Assembly: GCA_034110465.1 (NCBI GenBank)
Contig: JAWUZD010000003.1
Coordinates: 248,001 to 312,000, forward strand
Source: Aurantibacter sp034110465
Lineage (GTDB): Bacteria > Bacteroidota > Bacteroidia > Flavobacteriales > Flavobacteriaceae
Length of the DNA stretch: 64,000 bases
Direction of reading: 5' to 3'
Made by a program: the position numbers and the translations under genes. The number at the start of each line of letters is the position of its first letter. Positions within the stretch are counted from its first letter, which is position 1. Of this stretch, positions 43,478-51,139 are shown piece by piece. Below the pieces are notes generated by a model. The model was not told the origin of the DNA. It was given only the letters and a program-made list of their open reading frames with translations, and made no database searches.

Positions 43478-43489
43478 CAAAAAAAAGTT

Positions 43490-44215
43490 TTGACAAAAGT
43501 TACTCCTTACAAAGACAGCAATTCTAGCAAAAAAGAACAGGTTACTAAAATGTTTGACACCATTTCTGGTGAATATGATAATTTAAATCGTGTAATTTCT
43601 TTTGGAATTGATATTAAATGGCGAAACAGAGTTGTTGCTATTGTTAAGGCTAGCAATCCAAAAAACATATTAGATATTGCTACCGGAACCGGAGATTTAG
43701 CTATTAGTTTAGCTGAAACTAATGCTGAAAAAATAATAGGATTAGATATTAGTCCTGGAATGCTAGACGTTGGTAAGAAAAAAATTAGTGCAAAAAAATT
43801 AGACACCAAAATTGATATGATTATTGGTGACTCTGAAAACTTACCTTTTGACGATAATACTTTTGATGCAATAACTGTAGCCTTTGGTGTTAGAAATTTT
43901 GAAACTTTAGAAAAAGGATTAGCTGATATTTTACGCGTTTTAAAACCAAATGGAACGTTTGTTATTTTAGAAACCTCTGTACCAACAAAATTCCCTTTTA
44001 AGCAAGGTTATGCTTTTCACTCCAAAGTCATACTTCCAACAATTGGAAAACTTTTTTCAAAAGACAAAACAGCTTATACTTATTTAAGCGATTCTGCTAA
44101 TGTTTTTCCTTACGGCGAAGCTTTAAACAATATTTTGCGACAAGTTGGGTTTATAAATGTAACAGATATACCTCAAACTTTTGGAGTTGCTACAATTTAC
44201 AAAGCATCAAAGTAA
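43490..44215 (+). CDS. ubiE: Demethylmenaquinone methyltransferase UbiE/MenG
   Basis: This class I methyltransferase performs the last C-methylation of menaquinone. It shows VTKMFDTISGEYDNLNRVIS, ISFGIDIKWRNR, the SAM motif ILDIATGTGDLAISLA, GLDISPGMLDVGKKK, FDAITVAFGVRNFE and the C-terminal QTFGVATIYKA. I chose the TTG at 43490 (MTKVTPYKDS) over the ATG at 43442. Known relatives begin at that point, and a promoter box lies between the two codons. The alternative would add 16 hydrophobic and basic residues. It is followed four bases later by the porT-like gene. Confidence 0.93.
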   Translation: MTKVTPYKDSNSSKKEQVTKMFDTISGEYDNLNRVISFGIDIKWRNRVVAIVKASNPKNILDIATGTGDLAISLAETNAEKIIGLDISPGMLDVGKKKISAKKLDTKIDMIIGDSENLPFDDNTFDAITVAFGVRNFETLEKGLADILRVLKPNGTFVILETSVPTKFPFKQGYAFHSKVILPTIGKLFSKDKTAYTYLSDSANVFPYGEALNNILRQVGFINVTDIPQTFGVATIYKASK

Positions 44216-44219
44216 TTTT

Positions 44220-44942
44220 ATGAAAAAAATTATCATCATATTAAGTCTCTTTATAGTTTGCCAAACGGCAAGTGCTCAAATGTTTTCACAAGAGAAAATC
44301 CAGCATAAAGTTAATGTTGATAAAAAATTATTAAGTTGGGGTTATTACCTAGGTTACAATAGTTTAGATTTTAAATTCGACTATACAACTCTTGCTAAAG
44401 ATATTACAACTGTAAAATCTGGAGGATTTAATGTTGGCTTATTGGGTAATTTAAGACTAACAGAACATATAGATTTACGTACAGAACCAGGTTTGGTAAT
44501 TACTAACAGAACCTTATTATTTGATGAAAGTTATTTTTCGAGCGTTCCTGTAGACGACAGAAAACCATCTGATTTAGATAGAGAGCTTAAGGCTACCTAT
44601 GTTTATTTACCTTTAAGTCTTAAGTTTTCAACCACAAGAGTTAATAATCTAAGACCTTTTGTGCAAGTTGGTATTGCTACAGCTATAAACTTATCTAGCA
44701 ACGAAAAAAACCCAGATGATAATACGACTGGTACTTTTAGAACTATAACGAATATGTCTTTTTACGAATTAGGACTTGGTGTTGATTTCTATTTTCAATG
44801 GTTTAAATTCTCCCCAACAATAAAAGGTGTTTTTGCTTTAAATGATGAAGTTGTTAGAGATAAAGATGTAAATAGTCCTTGGACAGGAAACATAGAACGT
44901 ATGCAAACTCGTGGTATATTTTTAAACTTTGTAATTCAATAA
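44220..44942 (+). CDS. porT: PorT-like outer-membrane protein (type IX secretion / gliding)
   Basis: The roughly 240-residue beta-barrel protein has a signal peptide (MKKIIIILSLFIVCQTASAQ) and strands with YYLGYNSLDFKFDY, GGFNVGLLGNLRLTEHIDLR, TYVYLPLSLKFSTTR and SFYELGLGVDFYFQWFKFSP. The size, the PorT/outer-membrane fold and the position directly after ubiE, an arrangement I associate with porT in flavobacteria, suggest the type IX secretion component PorT. The start was moved to the ATG of the signal peptide. A general outer-membrane porin-like protein is the alternative. Confidence 0.78.
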   Translation: MKKIIIILSLFIVCQTASAQMFSQEKIQHKVNVDKKLLSWGYYLGYNSLDFKFDYTTLAKDITTVKSGGFNVGLLGNLRLTEHIDLRTEPGLVITNRTLLFDESYFSSVPVDDRKPSDLDRELKATYVYLPLSLKFSTTRVNNLRPFVQVGIATAINLSSNEKNPDDNTTGTFRTITNMSFYELGLGVDFYFQWFKFSPTIKGVFALNDEVVRDKDVNSPWTGNIERMQTRGIFLNFVIQ

Positions 44943-44944
44943 TC

Positions 44945-45673
44945 TTAAACGCTACGCTTAAATTCACTTAACAAAATAGCAGTTGCTGTAGCCACATTTA
45001 AGCTTTCGGTTTCTTGTAAATTACCAAACCTTGGTATAGCTAATCGTTTAGAAACTAAAGCTTCAATATTAGATGAAATTCCATTAGCCTCATTGCCCAT
45101 TACTAAAATACCGCTTTGAGGCAATTTACTAGTTTTATAGACATTTTCGCCATCCATAAACGTGCCATAAATTGGCAATTTCGCAGCACCTAAATAGTAT
45201 TCTAAATCAGTATAAACAATCTCAATACGTGCTAAAGATCCCATTGTAGATTGCACCACTTTTGGATTATAACAATCCACTGTATCTTTACTACAAACTA
45301 ATTTAGACACTCCAAACCAATCGCATAATCTTATTATTGTTCCTAAATTTCCAGGATCGTTTACCGCATCTAAAGCAACGATTAATCCAGAATCTCCTCT
45401 ATCCGAAATAGTTTCTGGTAACTTAAAAAGAGCTAAAGCTGTGTTTGGGTTTGTAAAAAAACTAATTTTCTTTAAATCTGTTTCAGAAATTATAGTTTCT
45501 AAATCTGTTAACAAATTAAATGTCTCTGTAGTATATATTTGATGTAACTCAAAAGCCGATCCTAAAAACTCTTTTATAGTTTTAACACCTTCAACAACAA
45601 ACAAACCCTCTTGGATACGATACTTTTTTTGTTTTAGGCGCGTTATTAACTTGATGTCGTTTTTGGTTAGCAT
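44945..45673 (-). CDS. SpoU/TrmH-family RNA 2'-O-ribose methyltransferase
   Basis: The 242-residue SPOUT enzyme has an N-terminal substrate-binding domain (residues 1-85) and a catalytic trefoil-knot domain. The three SpoU motifs are visible: NDPGNLGTIIRLCDWFG (about 111-127), VMGNEANGIS (about 190-199) and IPRFGNLQETESLNVATATA. The substrate may be 23S rRNA or tRNA and cannot be specified. The gene is convergent with porT and ends two bases from its stop. Confidence 0.92.
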   Translation of the reverse strand: MLTKNDIKLITRLKQKKYRIQEGLFVVEGVKTIKEFLGSAFELHQIYTTETFNLLTDLETIISETDLKKISFFTNPNTALALFKLPETISDRGDSGLIVALDAVNDPGNLGTIIRLCDWFGVSKLVCSKDTVDCYNPKVVQSTMGSLARIEIVYTDLEYYLGAAKLPIYGTFMDGENVYKTSKLPQSGILVMGNEANGISSNIEALVSKRLAIPRFGNLQETESLNVATATAILLSEFKRSV

Positions 45674-45761
45674 TTGTCTATTTTTTTGTTAAAGAAAAGA
45701 AAAATCTTTAGTTAAATAAAAGCTTCTTATTTAAAAAAAGTGTCAGGCAAAATAATTAATG

Positions 45762-45769
45762 TATTTTTG
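45762..45769 (+). promoter_or_regulatory. Candidate -7 box of the BamA/TamA-like gene
   Basis: TATTTTTG matches TAnnTTTG, 29 bases upstream of the TTG start. Confidence 0.5.
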
Positions 45770-45798
45770 ATTCTATTTCATATTCAAAATTAAATATT

Positions 45799-48315
45799 TT
45801 GGCGTTAAAACCTTCATTTTATATATTAATCTGTACTGTTTTTTTACTGAGTTCTTGTAACACACTTAAACGTGTTGGAAAGAGTGAACATTTATTGACA
45901 AAAAACAACATTTTAGTTAATGACACTTTAGCTAAAAGTGAGATTTTAACAAATTTAATCTATCAAAAGCCTAACAAAAAGCTTTTAACGACACCTTTAA
46001 GACTTCACATCTACAACTTAGCAAGACCAAATATTGATTCTTTAATTGACTCAAAGATATATGGAAATCCTAAAAAATTAGAACGTAAAACGAAATTTCT
46101 ATCTAGAAAGCAAGTCGATAAATTAGCGGAATCTAAACGTGGTTTTAATGCTTGGTTAAAAAAAACAGGAGAAGCACCTGTTATTGTAAACGACTCTTTA
46201 TCTAAAAAATCCTTAAAACGCTTAGAAAGTTTTTACTGGAACAATGGTTGGTTTAATGTTGAATTAGATTATGAAACAAAAAAAGATAGTAGTCAACGTG
46301 CAACAACAACTTATAAAGTTACTACAGGAAAACCTTTTACAATAGATTCATTAAACGCTGATATTAAAACACCTATTGTTGATTCTATTTATCAGTTACA
46401 TAAATCTAAATCTTTTTTAAAAAAAGGACAACAATACAGAACAGCTAACATTTTAGACGAGAAAAAACGCATTACAGATTTAATGAGAAATAATGGCGTA
46501 TTTCATTTCTCGCAAGATTATTTTCTTTTTGAAATGGATACTATTGGCATAAACAGTCATATTAATATAGATATGAAAATTGCCAATCGCTCTAAAAGAA
46601 ATGGCGATTCTACCATTACAGAACCTTTTAAGGTTTATAAAATTAAAGACGTTAATATTTATACAAATAGTTCTTTTGAATCTAGAAACCAATCTTATAC
46701 AGACACAACTCATTTTAATGGATATAACATATATAGCCAAGGAAAGTTAAAATATAAACCCAAAGCGCTTACTAATGCTGTTTTTATTACTCCAAATACT
46801 ATTTTTAAAGACAAAAACAGACCTTTAACCTCAAGAAAAATTAGTGATCTAAAAACTTTTAAATATCCTAGAATAGAATATATAGAAAATATAGACACCA
46901 CATTAACTACAAACCTTTACTTAAATCCATATAAAAAATGGAGTCTTGGTTTTAGTACAGAAGTAACCCAAAGCAATATCCAAACCATTGGATTCTCACT
47001 AATACCAAGCTTAAAAGTAAGAAATCTTTTTAGAGGCGCAGAAACATTAGAACTTTCTGGATTCACCTCAATTGGAGCCTCAAAAGACGCGGCTAATGGA
47101 AAAGATAATTTTTTTGACATTAACGAATTAGGAATTAATTTAAACTTAAATATTCCACGTTTTCTATTTCCATTTAATACCGAGAAAATTATACCCAAGA
47201 GTATGTTTCCTGCTACAAAAATATCAATTGCAACAACAAGTCAAACTAACGTTGGATTAGACAAACAAACTTTTAGTGGTGTTTTTAATTACACATGGTA
47301 TCCTAATAGAAGAGTCACAAATAGGTTAGATGTTTTTAATATTCAATATGTAAAAAACTTAAACACTTCTAATTATTTTAATGTATACCAAAACTCATTC
47401 GATACGCTTAATGACTTGGCACAAAACAATGGATACATTCCTAATGGAACTAATTTAGGAATACCAAATCAAGCTAATCAGTTTTTAACAGATGTAGCTT
47501 CAAACAGCTTTACAGTTAACACTGATGATTTCTTAACCATAAATAGCATAGATGAAAGAAAGGAACGTTTAACAGAAGACAATTTAATTATTGCGTCTAA
47601 CTTTAATTATGTTAAAGACAAAAGAGAATCCATTTCCGATAATGAGTTTTCAATCTTTAGATTTAAGATTGAAACCGCTGGTAACTTGGCCTCATTATTA
47701 GCGAAACCTCTAAACCTTAAAAGAAATGAAAATAACAATTACGAATTATTTAAGGTAGGATTTTCACAATACGTAAAAACAGAAGTAGATTTCATAAGGT
47801 ACTGGAGTTTTGGAAACAAAAACACTCTTGCCGTTAGAAGCTTTTTTGGAATAGCCATACCTTTTGGAAACGCTTCTAGTATACCATTTTCTAAAAGTTT
47901 CTTTGCAGGTGGAGCAAATGACAATAGAGCTTGGACTGCTTACAACCTAGGTCCAGGAAGTCTAAATTCAAATGACGAATTTAACGAAGCCAATTTAAAA
48001 CTAACACTAAGTGCAGAACAGCGATTCAATATTTTTGGCGCTTTAAATGGTGCCTTATTTGTTGATGTAGGAAATATATGGAATGTATTAGATGATGTTG
48101 ATCAAGAAGAAGCTACTTTCAACAGCTTTAATTCTTTAAAAGATATTGCTGTAGGATCTGGATTTGGTTTTCGTTACGATTTTGATTTCTTCATATTAAG
48201 ACTAGATATAGGTTTTAAAACATATGATCCATCTTATCAAAATGAAAACAGATGGCTTAACGATTATAATTTCTCAAAAGCTGTTTATAACATTGGAATA
48301 AACTATCCATTTTAA
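45799..48315 (+). CDS. BamA/TamA-family outer-membrane protein (Omp85-like)
   Basis: The 838-residue protein starts at TTG with a lipoprotein-like signal (FYILICTVFLLSSC). The N-terminal part (about 60-360) contains POTRA-like units such as LKRLESFYWNNGWFNVELDY and GKPFTIDSLNADI. The C-terminal half is a 16-strand-type Omp85 barrel ending in FNIFGALNGALFVDVGNIW, VGSGFGFRYDFDFFILRLDI and a terminal Phe (INYPF). Such proteins insert or translocate outer-membrane proteins. A lipid anchor on an Omp85 protein is a Bacteroidota feature. Its specific client is unknown. Confidence 0.88.
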   Translation: MALKPSFYILICTVFLLSSCNTLKRVGKSEHLLTKNNILVNDTLAKSEILTNLIYQKPNKKLLTTPLRLHIYNLARPNIDSLIDSKIYGNPKKLERKTKFLSRKQVDKLAESKRGFNAWLKKTGEAPVIVNDSLSKKSLKRLESFYWNNGWFNVELDYETKKDSSQRATTTYKVTTGKPFTIDSLNADIKTPIVDSIYQLHKSKSFLKKGQQYRTANILDEKKRITDLMRNNGVFHFSQDYFLFEMDTIGINSHINIDMKIANRSKRNGDSTITEPFKVYKIKDVNIYTNSSFESRNQSYTDTTHFNGYNIYSQGKLKYKPKALTNAVFITPNTIFKDKNRPLTSRKISDLKTFKYPRIEYIENIDTTLTTNLYLNPYKKWSLGFSTEVTQSNIQTIGFSLIPSLKVRNLFRGAETLELSGFTSIGASKDAANGKDNFFDINELGINLNLNIPRFLFPFNTEKIIPKSMFPATKISIATTSQTNVGLDKQTFSGVFNYTWYPNRRVTNRLDVFNIQYVKNLNTSNYFNVYQNSFDTLNDLAQNNGYIPNGTNLGIPNQANQFLTDVASNSFTVNTDDFLTINSIDERKERLTEDNLIIASNFNYVKDKRESISDNEFSIFRFKIETAGNLASLLAKPLNLKRNENNNYELFKVGFSQYVKTEVDFIRYWSFGNKNTLAVRSFFGIAIPFGNASSIPFSKSFFAGGANDNRAWTAYNLGPGSLNSNDEFNEANLKLTLSAEQRFNIFGALNGALFVDVGNIWNVLDDVDQEEATFNSFNSLKDIAVGSGFGFRYDFDFFILRLDIGFKTYDPSYQNENRWLNDYNFSKAVYNIGINYPF

Positions 48316-48322
48316 AAAAAAA

Positions 48323-48361
48323 TGCCAAAAATATGTATCAAAAAATCACTACATTTGGCAC
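48323..48361. other. Inverted repeat before fbaA
   Basis: TGCCAAA (48323) and TTTGGCA (48354-48360) are perfect arms around a 24-base A-rich loop. No T-run follows, so it is a weak terminator candidate. The right arm overlaps the fbaA -7 box, which raises the possibility of regulation. Confidence 0.4.
48350..48357 (+). promoter_or_regulatory. Candidate -7 box of fbaA
   Basis: TACATTTG is a perfect TAnnTTTG match 37 bases before the fbaA ATG. Confidence 0.5.
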
Positions 48362-48394
48362 TTAAAATTAGAATCCAGTTAAACTAAACTTAAA

Positions 48395-49462
48395 ATGTCA
48401 CACAACATAAAACCAGGAGTTGCTACAGGTAAAGAAGTTCAAGCTATTTTTAAATTAGCTAAAGAAAAAGGCTTTGCATTGCCAGCTGTAAACGTTACAG
48501 GATCTAGCTCTATAAATGGTGTTTTAGAAACCGCTGCAAAATTAAACGCTCCAGTTATTATTCAATTCTCTAATGGTGGAGGACTTTTTAATGCAGGAAA
48601 AGGTTTAAGTAATGAAAACCAAAAAGCAGCTATAGCAGGTTGTGTTGCAGGTGCAAAACACATCCATATTATGGCAGAACTTTATGGTGTGCCAGTAATT
48701 TTACATACAGATCACGCGGCAAAAAAACTATTACCTTGGATAGATGGTTTATTAGATGCTAGTGAGCAGTTTTATAAAGAAACAGGGAAATCACTTTATA
48801 GCTCTCATATGATTGATTTAAGTGAAGAACCTCTTGAAGAAAATATTGCAATTTGTAAATCCTATTTAGAACGTATGTCTAAAATAGGTATGACTTTAGA
48901 AATTGAATTAGGCATTACTGGTGGAGAAGAAGATGGCGTAGATAATAGCGATGTTGACGAATCTAAGCTATACACACAACCAGAAGAAGTAGCATATGCT
49001 TATGAAGAATTAAGTAAAGTTAGCGACCAATTTACTATTGCTGCGGCTTTTGGAAATGTTCATGGCGTTTACAAACCGGGAAATGTTAAGTTAACACCAA
49101 AAATATTAAAGAACTCTCAAGAGTTTATTTCAAAAAAATATAATGTACCACATAATCATATTGATTTTGTATTCCATGGTGGATCTGGTTCTACTGTAGA
49201 AGAAATTAGAGAAGCTATTGGTTATGGTGTTATTAAAATGAATATTGATACAGATATGCAGTTTGCATTCACTAAAGGAGTAAGAGATTATTTTACAGAG
49301 AAAGCAGATTATGTAAAAACACAAATTGGTAACCCAGAAGGACCAGAAGTTCCTAACAAAAAACATTATGATCCTCGCGTATGGTTACGTAAAGGTGAAC
49401 AAACTTTTGTTACGCGTTTGGAAAAAGCTTTCGAAGACCTAAACAACGTAAACACACTATAA
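48395..49462 (+). CDS. fbaA: Class II fructose-bisphosphate aldolase
   Basis: This zinc-dependent aldolase interconverts fructose 1,6-bisphosphate with DHAP and glyceraldehyde 3-phosphate. The 355-residue type A protein has FALPAVNVTGSSS, the metal and catalytic segment VILHTDHAAKKLLPW (His/Asp near 107-110), YSSHMIDLSEEP, LEIELGITGGEEDG, FGNVHGVYKPG and the phosphate-binding FVFHGGSGSTVEEI. The length is that of E. coli FbaA. It is followed 54 bases later by accD. Confidence 0.97.
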   Translation: MSHNIKPGVATGKEVQAIFKLAKEKGFALPAVNVTGSSSINGVLETAAKLNAPVIIQFSNGGGLFNAGKGLSNENQKAAIAGCVAGAKHIHIMAELYGVPVILHTDHAAKKLLPWIDGLLDASEQFYKETGKSLYSSHMIDLSEEPLEENIAICKSYLERMSKIGMTLEIELGITGGEEDGVDNSDVDESKLYTQPEEVAYAYEELSKVSDQFTIAAAFGNVHGVYKPGNVKLTPKILKNSQEFISKKYNVPHNHIDFVFHGGSGSTVEEIREAIGYGVIKMNIDTDMQFAFTKGVRDYFTEKADYVKTQIGNPEGPEVPNKKHYDPRVWLRKGEQTFVTRLEKAFEDLNNVNTL

Positions 49463-49516
49463 AAACGTATTTTAGTAATAAATACTATAATAAAAGCGTT
49501 AACAATAAAATGTAAA

Positions 49517-50383
49517 ATGGAAACTATGGCTTGGTTTAAAAGAAAAGACAAAGGAATTCAAACATCAACAGAACAAAAAAAAGATACACCAAAAGGGCTT
49601 TGGTACAAATCTCCTACAGGTAAAATTGTAGATACAAAAGAGCTTGCAAAAAACTTTTATGTAAGTCCAGAAGACGGCTATCATGTTAGAATTGGAAGTA
49701 AAGAATACTTTGAAATCTTATTTGACAATAATGAATTTAAAGAATTAGACACAAACTTAACCTCTAAAGATCCATTAAAGTTCGAAGACACTAAAAAATA
49801 CCCAGATCGTTTAAAAGCAGCTCAAGAAAAAACCAAACTAAAAGATGCGGTTAGAACAGCTATTGGTAAATCTAAAGGTAAAGAGTTAGTTGTTGCAGCA
49901 ATGGATTTTACGTTTATTGGAGGATCTATGGGTTCTGTAGTTGGGGAAAAAATTGCTAGAGCTGCAAATTATTCTTTAGAAAACAATATTCCTTTTATGA
50001 TTATTTCAAAATCTGGAGGAGCAAGAATGATGGAAGCTGCAATATCTTTGATGCAATTAGCAAAAACATCTGCTAAATTAGCACAGTTAGCAGATGCACA
50101 AATTCCTTACATCTCTTTATGTACAGATCCAACAACAGGAGGAACTACAGCGTCTTTTGCAATGTTAGGAGATATTAATATTGCAGAACCAGGAGCATTA
50201 ATTGGATTTGCTGGACCTAGAGTTGTAAGAGATACTACGGGTCAAGAATTACCAGAAGGCTTTCAAACTTCCGAGTTTTTATTAGAACACGGTTTTTTAG
50301 ATTTTATAATGGTTCGTCAAGAATTAAAAAATAAAGTAAATCAATATATAGATTTAATAAGTAATTCGCCTATTAGAGCATAA
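49517..50383 (+). CDS. accD: Acetyl-CoA carboxylase carboxyltransferase subunit beta AccD
   Basis: AccD forms with AccA the carboxyltransferase that makes malonyl-CoA. The core motifs are KDAVRTAIGKSKGKELVVAA, FIGGSMGSVVGEKI, ISKSGGARMMEAAISLMQLA and TDPTTGGTTASFAMLGDI. The N-terminal zinc ribbon, normally four Cys in two CxxC pairs, is present in outline (PKGLWYKSPTGKIV, then NFYVSPEDGYHVRIG). All four Cys are replaced, by Ser and Gly in each pair. The true start may be the ATG at 49526 (MAWFKRKDKG), three codons in. Length is normal at about 285-288 residues. Confidence 0.96.
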   Translation: METMAWFKRKDKGIQTSTEQKKDTPKGLWYKSPTGKIVDTKELAKNFYVSPEDGYHVRIGSKEYFEILFDNNEFKELDTNLTSKDPLKFEDTKKYPDRLKAAQEKTKLKDAVRTAIGKSKGKELVVAAMDFTFIGGSMGSVVGEKIARAANYSLENNIPFMIISKSGGARMMEAAISLMQLAKTSAKLAQLADAQIPYISLCTDPTTGGTTASFAMLGDINIAEPGALIGFAGPRVVRDTTGQELPEGFQTSEFLLEHGFLDFIMVRQELKNKVNQYIDLISNSPIRA

Positions 50384-50405
50384 GTAATCCATTTAGCTTT
50401 ACTTT

Positions 50406-50446
50406 TAAAACCTCATTCAAATTTAGTTTTGAATGAGGTTTTATTT
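50406..50446 (+). terminator. accD terminator
   Basis: AAAACCTCATTCAAA and TTTTGAATGAGGTTTT form a long near-perfect stem followed by TATTTAT. It separates accD from the rpsO promoter. Confidence 0.85.
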
Positions 50447-50479
50447 ATATTTACTAAAGGGTAATTAAATATAAAATCT

Positions 50480-50487
50480 TATATTTG
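50480..50487 (+). promoter_or_regulatory. Candidate -7 box of rpsO
   Basis: TATATTTG matches TAnnTTTG perfectly, directly after the accD terminator. It gives a leader of about 48 bases before the rpsO ATG, room for autogenous control by S15 though I see no clear pseudoknot. Confidence 0.55.
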
Positions 50488-50541
50488 CAACTTGAAAGAA
50501 AAACTTTCAATTACATAACAACTATTTACAATAATATTAGA

Positions 50542-50811
50542 ATGTATTTAACAAAAACAGAAAAAGCTGAACTTTTCGCTAAACACGGAAAATCTGCAAC
50601 AGACACAGGTTCTACAGAAGGACAAATTGCAATTTTTACGCAAAGAATTGAGCACTTAACAAAGCACTTAAAGAAAAACCATAAAGACTATAACACAGAG
50701 CGTTCTTTAGTAATGTTAGTTGGTAAGCGTAGAAGTTTACTTGACTACTTAACTAAGAAAGATGTCTTAAGATATCGTGCAATTGTTAAAGAATTAGGTT
50801 TAAGAAAATAA
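50542..50811 (+). CDS. rpsO: 30S ribosomal protein S15
   Basis: The 89-residue S15 starts MYLTKTEKAELFAKHGKSAT and contains the signature TGSTEGQIAIFTQRIEHLTK and HKKDY-like NHKDYNTERSLVMLVGKRRS. I set the start at the ATG at 50542. A longer frame beginning 19 codons earlier overlaps the probable transcription start. S15 binds 16S rRNA in the platform of the small subunit. It is followed by its own terminator and then by pnp, the classical rpsO-pnp order. Confidence 0.97.
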   Translation: MYLTKTEKAELFAKHGKSATDTGSTEGQIAIFTQRIEHLTKHLKKNHKDYNTERSLVMLVGKRRSLLDYLTKKDVLRYRAIVKELGLRK

Positions 50812-50817
50812 TCTTAC

Positions 50818-50851
50818 CAAAAAAACCACGCTTCTTAGCGTGGTTTTTTTA
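50818..50851 (+). terminator. rpsO terminator
   Basis: AAAACCACGC, loop TTCTTA and GCGTGGTTTTTTT form a perfect G/C-rich stem with a T7 tail directly after the rpsO stop. Confidence 0.92.
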
Positions 50852-50863
50852 TATGCTACCATT

Positions 50864-50985
50864 GCGTTAGGGATTAAAGCGACATTCTTTTTTCCGTCTG
50901 TTCGAATAAAATTGCTTTTTCGGCAATTTTGTATCGAGAACAAGTAAAAAAGATATAGCGGAAAGCCCGACCTTTTAGGTAACGC
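50864..50985. repeat. Structured intergenic element between rpsO and pnp (possible copy 3)
   Basis: Outer arms GCGTTA (50864-50869) and TAACGC (50980-50985) are complementary. Inside, ATTCTTTTTT pairs with AAAAAAGATAT around a 52-base insert that contains its own hairpin (AAAATTGC...GCAATTTT). The strand then reads AGCGGAAAGCCCGACC, resembling GCGGAAAACGCGACCC of copy 1. Family membership is by layout and this motif and is less certain than for copies 1 and 2. The rest of the rpsO-pnp gap (50986-51139) shows nothing clear. Confidence 0.55.
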
Positions 50986-51139
50986 CAAAATAAAATAACT
51001 CAATCGGAAGAGTCTAAAAATCGTAAAAAAAGAAGCTATATTATAGTTTTTCATTGGTCATCGTCTCTAACTAAGACATACAACAACTACAAAACAACAA
51101 CACAACGACCATTGTTTAATTAAAATTAAAAACACTTTT

